Shown here: in pieces, positions 33,702 to 42,031 of the stretch
Layout of the letters: every line of letters starts with the position of its first letter
Numbering within the stretch: the stretch's first letter is position 1
Assembly (NCBI RefSeq): GCF_004341445.1
Contig: NZ_SLXV01000022.1
Span: 1 to 49,534, forward strand
Direction: 5' to 3'
Source of the DNA: Baia soyae
GTDB taxonomy: Bacteria > Bacillota > Bacilli > Thermoactinomycetales > Thermoactinomycetaceae
Length of the DNA: 49,534 nucleotides
Notes under the pieces: model-generated
Told to the model about the DNA's origin: nothing
Database searches by the model: none
Seen by the model: only the letters and a program-made list of their open reading frames with translations
Translations under genes and position numbers: made by a program

Positions 33702-34033
33702 TACTTGCATTCCATTTACGTTCATCAATTTTAACCGACCCTCCTTTCCCTCCCCATTACTAAACTGATTAGAAAAAAGCCGAACTATCTCCCTCATCCA
33801 CTCGATTTTTTTCATTGTTATAGAGTAATTTATTCTGTTATGCAATAGAATCCTTGACATGTTACGGCGTTCATCATATATTTACTATAAAATGTTAGTT
33901 GAAAATTTGAAGTTTGATTAATACTGAGATTTATGTGTCACTTTCTACTACATACGATGAGGAGCTGGCCTAACGATCTTAGGTTTTCTTGTAGGAAGTT
34001 TGTAAGTACTCGTTGATTGGAATAGCTTAGGGA
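33702..34033. other. Intergenic region upstream of the amino-acid ABC transporter
   Basis: AT-rich and without a convincing gene. A short CCTAA-CGATC-TTAGG hairpin followed by TTTTCTT (33969-33990) could be a weak attenuator. I see no clear promoter. A 68-codon minus-strand frame across part of it (33654-33860) looks fortuitous. Confidence 0.4.
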
Positions 34034-34771
34034 GTGGTTAAGATAATCAGTTTTTCGAAAGTAAATAAGTGGTATGGAAATTTTCATGTTCTCCAAGAGA
34101 TAGACTTAGAAATTAAGCAGGGCGAAGTTGTGGTCATCTTGGGTCCTTCAGGGTCGGGTAAAAGTACCCTTCTACGATGCATCAATCGATTGGAAACGAT
34201 TACAAAAGGCGAGTTAGTTGTAAACGGTGTCAAAGTGAATGATCGCAAGACGAATATCAACCAATTACGTCAAGAGATTGGAATGGTATTCCAGCACTTT
34301 AATTTATATCCTCATAAGACAGCTCTTGAAAACATTACACTAGCACCGACAAAGGTTCGTAAACTGGAACGCGAGCAGGCTAAGAAATTGGCCCTTGAAT
34401 ATTTAGAAAAAGTAGGAATTCCGGAAAAGGCCGGCTCCTACCCGAATCAATTATCAGGCGGGCAACAACAAAGGGTGGCGATTGCTAGAGGACTCGCGAT
34501 GAAGCCACAGATTATGTTGTTTGATGAACCTACTTCGGCTTTAGATCCAGAGATGATTGGCGAAGTGTTAGACGTCATGAGAACGTTAGCTAAGGAAGGC
34601 ATGACGATGGTTGTTGTAACGCATGAGATGGGCTTTGCAAGAGAAGTGGCAGATCGAATCATTTTTATGGATGAAGGAAAAATTCTAGAGGCTGCGGAAC
34701 CAGATGTGTTTTTCAACAATCCAAAAAATGAACGTACCAAGCTTTTCTTGTCTCGTATTCTAAAACACTAA
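34034..34771 (+). CDS. glnQ: Polar amino-acid ABC transporter, ATP-binding protein
   Basis: The ATPase subunit of a glutamine/glutamate-type importer, 245 residues. Walker A is GPSGSGKST, the Q-loop [13 protein letters not shown], the signature [16 protein letters not shown], Walker [14 protein letters not shown] and the switch histidine VVTHEMGFA. The start is unusual: GTG 34034 lies right against its GGGA and no better in-frame start is visible, so translation may be weak. It is first in a four-gene transporter set. GlnQ-type naming is by family; the substrate could be glutamate, glutamine or another polar amino acid. Confidence 0.9.
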   Translation: MVKIISFSKVNKWYGNFHVLQEIDLEIKQGEVVVILGPSGSGKSTLLRCINRLETITKGELVVNGVKVNDRKTNINQLRQEIGMVFQHFNLYPHKTALENITLAPTKVRKLEREQAKKLALEYLEKVGIPEKAGSYPNQLSGGQQQRVAIARGLAMKPQIMLFDEPTSALDPEMIGEVLDVMRTLAKEGMTMVVVTHEMGFAREVADRIIFMDEGKILEAAEPDVFFNNPKNERTKLFLSRILKH

Positions 34772-34788
34772 AATTGGAGGCGAATGGA

Positions 34789-35652
34789 ATGAGATTGAAA
34801 AAATGGGCTATCGTGGCCCTATCGATTGTTACCGCTGTCTCGTTAGCTGCTTGTAGTAGTGACAAAGGTACTGCTACGGATGCAAAAGGTGTTGGATTTA
34901 AAGAAAAGATCGAAAAGAGAGGCAAGTTTATTGCTGGTGTAAAATTCGATTCGAATTTATTTGGTTTCAAAGATCCTGCCGATCAGACAGTGAAAGGCTT
35001 TGAAGTAGACTTGATGAAGGAGTTTACGAAGCGTACTTTTGGCGATGTAAACATGCTTGAACTGAAGGAAGTTACTTCTAAAACACGTGAAAAAATGCTG
35101 ACATCAGGTGAGATCGATGTAATTGCGGCAACGATGACCATTACGCCTAAGAGAAAAGAAACGGCTGACTTCTCTCGCGTTTATTTCCTCGCAGGGCAGG
35201 CGCTATTAGTGAAAAAAGGTAGCCCGATCAAAGATGTAAAAGATCTAAATGGAAAACAAGTAGGTACCGCTAAGGGCGCAGTAAGTGGTAAAAACTTGAA
35301 AGCAATCAATAAAGATGCGGTTGTAAAAGAGTACAGCAACTATGCGGAAGCATTTCAGGCACTTCGTAGTGGAATCATCGATGCGGTTACGACAGACGAT
35401 GGAATCTTAGCGGGTATGGCCAAGCAAGATCCAAATTATGAAGTAATCGGAAACCGTTTTAGTAAAGAGCCTTACGGTGTTGCAGTTGATAAAAAGAACA
35501 AAGACTTATTGGAAGCGATGAATAAGTTTTTAGATGCGACGATGCAAGATGGAACATACAATCAGTTATACAAGAAGTGGTTTGGACAGGATGCACCAAA
35601 AGATCTGCCGAAAGATGCAGTACTTGAACTGCAACCAGGTGTTGAGGGCTAA
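34789..35652 (+). CDS. glnH: Polar amino-acid ABC transporter, substrate-binding lipoprotein
   Basis: This 287-residue lipoprotein has a signal peptide ending in the lipobox LAAC (VSLAACSSDKG), so it is anchored outside the membrane. The SBP_bac_3 fold follows: FDSNLFGFKDP, KGFEVDLMKEF, DVIAATMTITPKR, ALLVKKGSPI, DAVTTDDGILAGM and the C-terminal LYKKWFG. It most resembles glutamate/glutamine-binding proteins. ATG 34789 has GGAGG 8 nt upstream. A hairpin after it (35677) would make it more abundant than the permeases. Confidence 0.93.
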   Translation: MRLKKWAIVALSIVTAVSLAACSSDKGTATDAKGVGFKEKIEKRGKFIAGVKFDSNLFGFKDPADQTVKGFEVDLMKEFTKRTFGDVNMLELKEVTSKTREKMLTSGEIDVIAATMTITPKRKETADFSRVYFLAGQALLVKKGSPIKDVKDLNGKQVGTAKGAVSGKNLKAINKDAVVKEYSNYAEAFQALRSGIIDAVTTDDGILAGMAKQDPNYEVIGNRFSKEPYGVAVDKKNKDLLEAMNKFLDATMQDGTYNQLYKKWFGQDAPKDLPKDAVLELQPGVEG

Positions 35653-35676
35653 TTTCATACCATTTTAGTAAAGGAG

Positions 35677-35716
35677 AGGGATGGATGAGCTATTTGGCAC
35701 CATCCTTCTTTTTTCA
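35677..35716 (+). terminator. Partial terminator between glnH and the permease genes
   Basis: AGGGATGG (35677-35684) pairs with CCATCCTT (35700-35707) and is followed by CTTTTTTC. Its place inside the transporter operon fits differential expression of the binding protein. Confidence 0.75.
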
Positions 35717-35737
35717 TGAGTAAAGGAGCTTAGCGAT

Positions 35738-36397
35738 ATGAATTGGGATTTTGGATTTATTCAAGAATATAGAACTGAATTTATCGATGGTTTTTTTCTA
35801 ACTCTAAAAGTAAGTATGGCGGCACTTATCTTGAGTCTCATTATCGGGACGATTATCGCGATCTTTCGAATATCCAGTAATAAAGCATTACGAGCTTTTG
35901 GGACTTCGTATGTAGAATTTTTCCGAAATACTCCTTTGATGGTACAAGTCTTTTTCTTCTACTTCGGCCTTGCTTCTATTGGCTATAAATTAACTGAGTT
36001 TTGGATCGGTGCGTTGGCCCTTTCGATTTATACGGCGGCCTTTATTGCCGAGATTATCCGTGCAGGAATTCAAACTGTGCCACATGGTCAAACGGAGGCG
36101 GCTCGGGCATCTGGCTTAAGCTTTTTGCAGACCATGTTCTATGTCGTATTGCCTCAGGCATTTAAATTGGTTATTCCCCCTATGTGTAACCAATTTATCA
36201 ATTTAGTTAAGAACTCATCGATTCTTTCTGTTATCGCCGCTCAAGATATCTTGTATGTGGGTGAGCAAGCGATTGCCGAATATGATCCGTTTTCTGTAGA
36301 GATCTTTGTAGCGGCACTCTATCTCATTATTACGATTCCGTTATCGCAAGGGGTAAACTTGCTAGAGCGTCGTTGGGCGAAACAAGGTACACGTTAG
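35738..36397 (+). CDS. glnM: Amino-acid ABC transporter permease (first)
   Basis: The 219-residue HisM/GlnP-type permease has five hydrophobic segments. The HEPM signature FFRNTPLMVQVFF and the EAA loop EAARASGLSFLQTMFYVVLPQAFK contact the ATPase. It begins 85 bp after the binding-protein gene and ends 12 bp before the second permease gene. The two permeases would form a heterodimer. Confidence 0.9.
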   Translation: MNWDFGFIQEYRTEFIDGFFLTLKVSMAALILSLIIGTIIAIFRISSNKALRAFGTSYVEFFRNTPLMVQVFFFYFGLASIGYKLTEFWIGALALSIYTAAFIAEIIRAGIQTVPHGQTEAARASGLSFLQTMFYVVLPQAFKLVIPPMCNQFINLVKNSSILSVIAAQDILYVGEQAIAEYDPFSVEIFVAALYLIITIPLSQGVNLLERRWAKQGTR

Positions 36398-36409
36398 GAG
36401 GCGAACCAG

Positions 36410-37063
36410 ATGGATTTTAGTAAACTTCTCGAGGGGAATACTTGGGGAATTTTAATGAAAGGGTTGTGGGTAACTCTAGAGGTTGCCGTTATAGCCATTA
36501 TCTTAAGCTTTATCATCGGGATTGTTCTAGGGATTTTACGATATTCAAAATTACCTGTTCTTTCACAACTTGCTACTTTGTATATTGAAATTGTACGGAA
36601 TATCCCATTGCTAGTTGTGATCTTCTTTGCATTTAACACGCTATTAGATAAATTGGATTCCCTTGTGATGATTGTGATCTTCGGGATGACGGTCTTTACA
36701 TCCGCGCTTATCGCCGAGATTGTCCGAAGTGGATTAAACTCGGTTCCAATCGGTCAGATTGAAGCGGCCCGCGCTCAAGGGATGAGTTATATCCAAACAC
36801 TTATTCACATTATCTTGCCGCAAGCACTCAAGCGGATGATTCCACCGCTTGTGGGACAATTTGTTACCTTGATTAAGGATACATCGCTTGCCGCAGCGAT
36901 TACATTGCCTGAATTACTACATGAAGCAAAGCTTATTTACTCTAACCCAAGCTATGTAAATGCTACGATCCCAATTCTATTACTGGTAGCAGTGATTTAC
37001 TTTGTGGTGAACTATAGTTTATCTCTATTAAGTCGCCAACTAGAAAAGAAACTAGCTGGTTAA
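36410..37063 (+). CDS. glnP: Amino-acid ABC transporter permease (second)
   Basis: The 217-residue partner permease has EIVRNIPLLVVIFF and the EAA loop EAARAQGMSYIQTLIHIILPQ. It has five predicted membrane segments. GGAGG precedes ATG 36410. It is last in the transporter operon. A 12-bp perfect hairpin lies 20 bp downstream (37083-37116). Confidence 0.9.
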   Translation: MDFSKLLEGNTWGILMKGLWVTLEVAVIAIILSFIIGIVLGILRYSKLPVLSQLATLYIEIVRNIPLLVVIFFAFNTLLDKLDSLVMIVIFGMTVFTSALIAEIVRSGLNSVPIGQIEAARAQGMSYIQTLIHIILPQALKRMIPPLVGQFVTLIKDTSLAAAITLPELLHEAKLIYSNPSYVNATIPILLLVAVIYFVVNYSLSLLSRQLEKKLAG

Positions 37064-37082
37064 ATGAGATAGAGGACGCGAA

Positions 37083-37116
37083 TAGAGGTTGGTCTGAGTT
37101 TCTGGACCAACCTCTA
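37083..37116 (+). terminator. Hairpin after the transporter operon
   Basis: TAGAGGTTGGTC (37083-37094) pairs perfectly with GACCAACCTCTA (37105-37116). No T tract follows, so it may stabilise the mRNA end rather than terminate. Confidence 0.6.
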
Positions 37117-37264
37117 GCTATGTAAAGAAGAGGACTTTATGCATTTTGTTAGAATCTTTTTCACATGAATCGCATATTTGTGTGACAATCAGACTATGGA
37201 ACTAGACTTACTAGATAATAGATTGATACGATGAGGTAAACTGGTATACGAAGGTAGGGCAAAC

Positions 37265-37867
37265 ATGGCAGAAATTATTCATTCTTTCTTAGAGTGGCTA
37301 GCAGGGCTTGGCTACTTTGGCATTGCACTTGGACTCATGGTTGAAGTGATCCCTAGTGAAATTGTTCTTGCCTACGGTGGTTATCTGATTTCAATTGGGA
37401 AAGTGGAACCAATTGGTGCGCTTATAGCAGGTGTCGTGGGCGGTGTGCTGGCACAATTATTTTTATATTGGGCTGGATACTACGGTGGTCGTCCATTAAT
37501 CGAGAAATACGGAAAATATGTGCTGATCAAACCTTCGCATCTTGATCTAGCAGAGAGATGGTTTGAGAAGTATGGTGCTGGAGTGATATTTGGAGCACGA
37601 TTTATTCCGGTTGTCCGGCATGCGATCTCGATTCCAGCGGGAATTGCGAAGATGTCTTGGAAGCGTTTTACGATTTTGACAACCCTTGCAGCTATTCCGT
37701 GGTCGATTTTTTTCCTCTACTTAGGTTACAAGCTTGGGGATAATCAAGAGAAGATCAAGGAAGTAGCAGGACCTTATGTACAGACGGCGATGATTGCAAT
37801 CGTGATTATACTTGGTCTATACTTTGGTATTAAATGGTTTATAAATAAGAGAAGGAAAACAAATTAG
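37265..37867 (+). CDS. DedA family membrane protein
   Basis: The 200-residue protein has the DedA signatures: an N-terminal EVIPSEIVLAYGGYL segment and the conserved GARFIPVVRHAISIPAGIAKMSW with its two arginines. It has four to five hydrophobic helices. DedA proteins are undecaprenyl-phosphate or phospholipid flippases and affect membrane potential. AAGGTAGGG precedes ATG 37265. The tatA gene follows 56 bp later. Confidence 0.93.
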   Translation: MAEIIHSFLEWLAGLGYFGIALGLMVEVIPSEIVLAYGGYLISIGKVEPIGALIAGVVGGVLAQLFLYWAGYYGGRPLIEKYGKYVLIKPSHLDLAERWFEKYGAGVIFGARFIPVVRHAISIPAGIAKMSWKRFTILTTLAAIPWSIFFLYLGYKLGDNQEKIKEVAGPYVQTAMIAIVIILGLYFGIKWFINKRRKTN

Positions 37868-37923
37868 TCTCGTGTATAATTAGGTGCGATGATGACTAGT
37901 CTCGAGAAAAGGAGGGACTGTTG

Positions 37924-38172
37924 ATGAATATTTCTGGTTTAGAATGGGTTCTCATCTTTGTAGCGGCATTACTACTGTTTGGGCCTAAGAAGCTTCCTGA
38001 GCTAGGAAAATCAATTGGTAAAGGAATTCGTGAATTTAAGAAGGCAACGAGTGGGATGTTAGATGAGGAGAAGAAACCTGAGGTGTCGGGGTCCTCTGAG
38101 ACTTCAGCGCCTGTACAAACACAACCAACGACAACGAATTCTTCTCATACAACGAATACAGAGCAGAAATAA
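37924..38172 (+). CDS. tatA: Twin-arginine translocase subunit, TatA type
   Basis: The 82-residue protein has a single N-terminal membrane helix (about 6-18), the hinge LFGPKKLPELGKSIGKGIREFKK cut across its FGP turn, an amphipathic helix, and a Ser/Thr-rich charged tail. TatA oligomerises to let folded proteins cross the membrane. ATG 37924 follows an in-frame TTG; AAAGGAGGG lies 8 nt upstream. No tatC is adjacent. Confidence 0.93.
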   Translation: MNISGLEWVLIFVAALLLFGPKKLPELGKSIGKGIREFKKATSGMLDEEKKPEVSGSSETSAPVQTQPTTTNSSHTTNTEQK

Positions 38173-38177
38173 GTGAA

Positions 38178-38213
38178 AAATCTCCTGTCTTTTTAGGCTA
38201 GGGGGTTTTTTGT
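38178..38213 (+). terminator. Terminator of tatA
   Basis: AAATCTCCT (38178-38186) pairs with AGGGGGTTT (38200-38208), with two G-T pairs, followed by TTTG. Confidence 0.7.
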
Positions 38214-38311
38214 TTGTCTATGATATAATGTAAAAGTATTTTTATTTCATAGAATGAAATGAATTGTATTCATAAATTCCGATTGTGAAAAGGTATGGGA
38301 GGGGTTTGGTT

Positions 38312-38593
38312 TTGAATATTTCGGGCTCTTTACAAGAGAAAATACATACTACGATTATCTCTTTTGGACTAACTCATCGGGAAAAGGAGATAACGGTCTT
38401 ATGGATTGCAGGCTACAATTACAAAGAAATTGCATTAAGAGTGGGTGTGTCTAATAATACCGTGCGTAAACACATCCAAAATATCCATTCGAAACTAGGT
38501 GTTCACTCCAAAACAAATGCTCTGATTAAAATCATGTCTGAAGTCTATAGTGGCACACAACAAAGCCCTGATTTCTCTAGTGATAATATATAG
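38312..38593 (+). CDS. Small LuxR/GerE-type DNA-binding regulator
   Basis: The 93-residue protein is almost only a LuxR-type helix-turn-helix: LTHREKEITVLWIAGYNYKEIA then VSNNTVRKHIQNIHSKLGVHSKTNALI. It lacks receiver or ligand domains, as in GerE. TTG 38312 is chosen because GGGAGGGG lies about 9 nt upstream. GTG 38285 and TTG 38306 are alternatives. It sits just before the second biosynthetic operon, on the same strand, and is the best candidate for its regulator. Confidence 0.85.
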   Translation: MNISGSLQEKIHTTIISFGLTHREKEITVLWIAGYNYKEIALRVGVSNNTVRKHIQNIHSKLGVHSKTNALIKIMSEVYSGTQQSPDFSSDNI

Positions 38594-38799
38594 AAAAGTA
38601 GAAATAACTCATATGTAGTATTGTTTAATTCTGTGATGCCATTTACCATATGGGTAAGATCGGACGCCCCCATATACGAGTGTCTGACTTAACGCTTGAA
38701 TGGGAATGCTAGGGTGCATATTTTCTAAAATAATTGCATTTTATAAAATATGTATATTATTCTATTTTTAAAAATGTTTTTATTGGGGGATGTTATTGG
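38594..38799. other. Intergenic region before the LeuA-like gene
   Basis: 206 bp with no gene. It becomes very AT-rich after 38720. No T-box consensus is present, although one might be expected before a leucine-type gene. GGGGGA at 38785-38790 is the ribosome site of the next gene. Confidence 0.5.
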
Positions 38800-39969
38800 G
38801 TGAAAAAGCGGATTACGTTTCTTGATACTACGCTTAGAGACGGAGAACAAGCACCTGGGAATGCTATGACACCAGATCAGAAATTAGAGCTAGCGTTAAT
38901 GCTAGAAGAGGCGGGAGTAGATACGATTGAGACGGGTTTCCCTGCATCCTCTCATGCTGATTTTTTAGCAACGCAGATGATTAGTGCAAAACTACAAACG
39001 GCATCATTTGCCACGTTTTCACGTGCTCAAGTTAAAGATGTGCAAATCGCGATCGAAGCTGGAGGCGTAAGCGATCGACATCTGGTGATGTTAGTAGCTA
39101 CAGGCAGTGATTTGCATCTGAAAAATAAACGAAACATCACGCGTGAACAAGGGCTTGCTGAAATAAGAGAAGCAGTAACGTATGCAAAACAACAAGGTCT
39201 TACCAATATAGCGGTAGGCATAGAAGATGCTAGTCGTGCTGAGTATGACTATATGGAAGCGATGACTCGAGTGTCTATCGAGGCAGGAGCCAACCAAATC
39301 ATTCTCGCCGATACAACGGGATATGCTACCCCTTCCTCATTTGGAAGCTTAATTCAATTTATCCGTAGCATCGTTGGCCCAGATATTAAGGTGTCCACTC
39401 ATTGCCATAATGATCTTGGTCTTGGGGTAGCAAATGCGTTAGAGGGAATTTTAGCAGGAGCAGACGAGATCCAAGCAACCTTGGGCGGGATTGGTGAGCG
39501 AGCAGGAAATACTTCCCTAGAGCAAGTCGCAGCAATCCTTTATTACAAGGGAGATGATTATGGGCTTACGACGAGCATTCGGCTTGATAAGCTATATACA
39601 ACATATCTCATGTTACAGGAATGCATTGAATTGGAAGAGTCGCGTATGCAGCCCTTATTTGGTAAGTACGTGTTTAGCACGGCAGCTGGTATTCATCAGC
39701 AAGGCATGTTAAATGATCCAGACACTTACGAATACGTAAAGCCTGTGACGTTAGGTAGAGAAAGGCAGTTGTTGGTAACCCGCCATTCCGGGAGAACGAT
39801 TATTCGCCATCTACTGAAGGAACAAGGGGTACTGTTTACAGATGATGAGATTAATCACCTATACGAGAAATTTATTAATAAATCTAGTTTTTGTGATGAT
39901 CTCACTACCTTTACCCAAAAGTTAAAGGACGAATTAGAACTTCAAAAAGCCGAGGTGGGGGCCATATGA
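38800..39969 (+). CDS. LeuA/NifV-type 2-oxoacid chain-elongation synthase lacking the regulatory domain
   Basis: This family condenses acetyl-CoA with a 2-oxoacid (2-isopropylmalate, homocitrate and benzylmalate synthases). The 389-residue protein has the barrel motifs [25 protein letters not shown] (metal histidines) and [15 protein letters not shown], plus the linker GIHQQGML. It ends near residue 389 and lacks the C-terminal leucine-sensing domain of LeuA (about 510). That fits a pathway enzyme free of leucine feedback. GTG 38800 has GGGGGA 9 nt upstream. It overlaps the next gene by 4 bp. The 2-oxoacid substrate is not evident. Confidence 0.85.
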   Translation: MKKRITFLDTTLRDGEQAPGNAMTPDQKLELALMLEEAGVDTIETGFPASSHADFLATQMISAKLQTASFATFSRAQVKDVQIAIEAGGVSDRHLVMLVATGSDLHLKNKRNITREQGLAEIREAVTYAKQQGLTNIAVGIEDASRAEYDYMEAMTRVSIEAGANQIILADTTGYATPSSFGSLIQFIRSIVGPDIKVSTHCHNDLGLGVANALEGILAGADEIQATLGGIGERAGNTSLEQVAAILYYKGDDYGLTTSIRLDKLYTTYLMLQECIELEESRMQPLFGKYVFSTAAGIHQQGMLNDPDTYEYVKPVTLGRERQLLVTRHSGRTIIRHLLKEQGVLFTDDEINHLYEKFINKSSFCDDLTTFTQKLKDELELQKAEVGAI

Positions 39970-40559
39970 GGAAAGCATTGCTTGTGCTTGATTTAATAAA
40001 TGATTTGGTTCATGAAGATGGTAGCGTAGGGAAAGACGGTTTTTATGAACAGGCACAGGAACGGGGAACCGTTGCCCATACTGCTCAGGCCATTGAGTAC
40101 TGTCGGAAGGTCGATATCCCTGTGATCTACGTGATCGTTGGTTTTAGTCCAGGATATCCTGAATGGAGCGAACGTTCAAAACTGTTTCGTCATGTGCCAA
40201 GCAAGCAGCAGGTTTTACTAGGGACATGGGCTACGCAGGTGCATGAGGAACTTAGGCCTTTACCAAGCGAAGTGATTATTACCAAAAATCGGATCGATCC
40301 TTTCTATAATACGAATCTAGAAACAGTTTTACGTTCCATGGAAATTGATACGCTCTATCTGTGCGGAGTTTCGACGGAATTCGTTGTATTGGGCACGGTA
40401 ATGAGTGGACATGACCGAGGATATACGGTTAGACCGTTAGTAGATTGCATCTCATCAAGTGACGCTCATAGCCATGAATGTGCTATGACCATCATTGAGA
40501 AGCTTGCGGACGTATATAGTTTGGAACAATTAACCCTTGAGGAGGGCGTAAAACTGTGA
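39966..40559 (+). CDS. Isochorismatase-fold hydrolase lacking the usual catalytic cysteine
   Basis: The 197-residue protein has the family Asp (D9 in LLVLDLINDL) and Lys (K107 in IITKNRIDPF). At the cysteine position of the amidohydrolase-type motif (GxxTxxCV) it has GVSTEFVV, so Val140 replaces Cys. True isochorismatases also lack that cysteine, but they have Gly there. The reaction is therefore unclear: vinyl-ether cleavage, another hydrolysis or a structural role. It overlaps its neighbours by 4 bp on both sides. Confidence 0.8.
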   Translation: MRKALLVLDLINDLVHEDGSVGKDGFYEQAQERGTVAHTAQAIEYCRKVDIPVIYVIVGFSPGYPEWSERSKLFRHVPSKQQVLLGTWATQVHEELRPLPSEVIITKNRIDPFYNTNLETVLRSMEIDTLYLCGVSTEFVVLGTVMSGHDRGYTVRPLVDCISSSDAHSHECAMTIIEKLADVYSLEQLTLEEGVKL

Positions 40560-41587
40560 AACCATATCATATTTTTACAGATGAACAACTGAGTGAGCTT
40601 AACTCATCCCTTTCTAGCTTCTCTACTATTTCACCCTATACAGATGCTTCTCGTTTTGAAGAAACTATGATTCACAGCGTAAAAAACGGCCTTCTACCCA
40701 CGTTCTTTACCGAGTTATGTGAACGGATTCGTTTGGACCGAGCAAATGGTCTCCATGTCCATGTTTTGAAGAATTGTCCGATTGATTCGGAGATTCCTGA
40801 TTTGAATCATGATGATCCGGTAAATGATAAATATCGTTTGAAGAAAACCTTTCGGGGCGAAGCATTTTTAGGTGTTTTTGCTTATCTGCTCCAAACCCCG
40901 TTGCTCTCTTATGCAAGCCGTAATAATGGTGATTTCTTTACGGATGTAGTTAGTATTAATCGATTTAAGGGAAAACGTACAGGGTTTACAGATGGCGACT
41001 TGATTTTCCATAATGACCGGTCGAGTCACCCGGTGAGGGCGGATTATATTACCCTCCTAGGTGTGCGTTGTCCATCTAATGATCTGGTTTATACGACATA
41101 CGTAGACGGTCAAGATATGATGGGACATCTAACGCCAGAGCAGATTCAGATTCTAAGTGAAGATTGGTATTTCACAGAGGTGGATGATTTAACGAAGGAA
41201 AAGGTAAAGGATTGGGAGAAATCCAGTACACATGCTATTTTGAAAGACGGAATGATTTGTTTTCAAGATACGCTTACGCAACCGGTAGCCGATGCGCCTA
41301 TCGAGGCATATAAAGCACTGCTTGCATTTAAGGATGCGATTACCAAATCACAAAAAGTTCGTCATCGCATGGAGTACGGGGATTTGTTAGTTTTTGCGAA
41401 TCAATTTGGGCTTCATAATCGTGAACGCATTGAGGTGAATAATCCAGAAGATACGGCTAAGCGTTGGCTGTTAAAAACATATACATTTAGGGACCATACA
41501 GTAGCGGATACATATGAGGACTACTGGGTGAATGGTGTATATGGTTGTGTGAGTGATAAACCAAAAATAAAAGAAGGGAAAGCATGA
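40556..41587 (+). CDS. Fe(II)/2-oxoglutarate-dependent oxygenase, clavaminate-synthase/TauD type
   Basis: The 343-residue protein has the iron ligands His152 and Asp154 in FHNDRSSHP, and the distal histidine with the 2-oxoglutarate-binding arginine in LHNRERI (His287, Arg289). Size and spacing match the clavaminate synthase/AsnO/VioC branch, which hydroxylates free amino acids at the beta or gamma carbon. The gene overlaps the previous one by 4 bp (GTG start at 40556). In this operon it would oxidise the extended amino acid. Confidence 0.88.
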   Translation: MKPYHIFTDEQLSELNSSLSSFSTISPYTDASRFEETMIHSVKNGLLPTFFTELCERIRLDRANGLHVHVLKNCPIDSEIPDLNHDDPVNDKYRLKKTFRGEAFLGVFAYLLQTPLLSYASRNNGDFFTDVVSINRFKGKRTGFTDGDLIFHNDRSSHPVRADYITLLGVRCPSNDLVYTTYVDGQDMMGHLTPEQIQILSEDWYFTEVDDLTKEKVKDWEKSSTHAILKDGMICFQDTLTQPVADAPIEAYKALLAFKDAITKSQKVRHRMEYGDLLVFANQFGLHNRERIEVNNPEDTAKRWLLKTYTFRDHTVADTYEDYWVNGVYGCVSDKPKIKEGKA

Positions 41588-41619
41588 GCTACTAAGTAGC
41601 ATCGTGCAAGGTGTGATAC

Positions 41620-42018
41620 ATGGAAGCTACCTTAAAAAATCTGATGCAGGCATTGCCGACCCTTCTCCAAGAGAACGAGTCAGGTGTCCTAGCTGAAACC
41701 GAAATTACCTTTACTCCTTTTCAAGCAATTGAACGTTCTAAATCAGCTGTTCATTGGTTATTCCGTCCTGATCAAACGGGCGGGACAGGGGCTGCGATTA
41801 TTCGTTATGAACCAGGTGGAGAATCTCCTCCCCACCTACATACCGGATTTGAGCTTGCTTATGTGTTGGAAGGCGAGATGATCACGAGTCAAGGTTCCGT
41901 TAAAAAGAATGAAATGATGCTACTTACACCAGGCAGTAGACATAGCTCACGCAGTGGTGAAGCAGGCTGTTTGGCGTTAATTATTTGGGAAAAGCCTCCC
42001 CAACCGATCGAAGAGTGA
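41620..42018 (+). CDS. Single-domain cupin protein
   Basis: The 132-residue protein has the two cupin motifs: PGGESPPHLHTGFELAYVLEGEM with metal-ligand His-x-His and Glu, and LLTPGSRHSSRSGE with the last His. It could be a metal-dependent isomerase or dioxygenase, or a small-molecule sensor. Its place between an oxygenase and an exporter favours an enzymatic or accessory role in cluster 2. It is too short to be the bicupin BacB of bacilysin synthesis. Confidence 0.88.
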   Translation: MEATLKNLMQALPTLLQENESGVLAETEITFTPFQAIERSKSAVHWLFRPDQTGGTGAAIIRYEPGGESPPHLHTGFELAYVLEGEMITSQGSVKKNEMMLLTPGSRHSSRSGEAGCLALIIWEKPPQPIEE

Positions 42019-42031
42019 AAGGGAGAGTAAT

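Noticed and set aside
33654-33860. 68-codon minus-strand frame in the intergenic region
   Set aside because: No recognisable protein, no good ribosome site, and it runs into the 71-bp repeat.
38594-38799. T-box leader before the LeuA-like gene
   Set aside because: No AGGGTGGTACCGCG antiterminator consensus and no terminator alternative.
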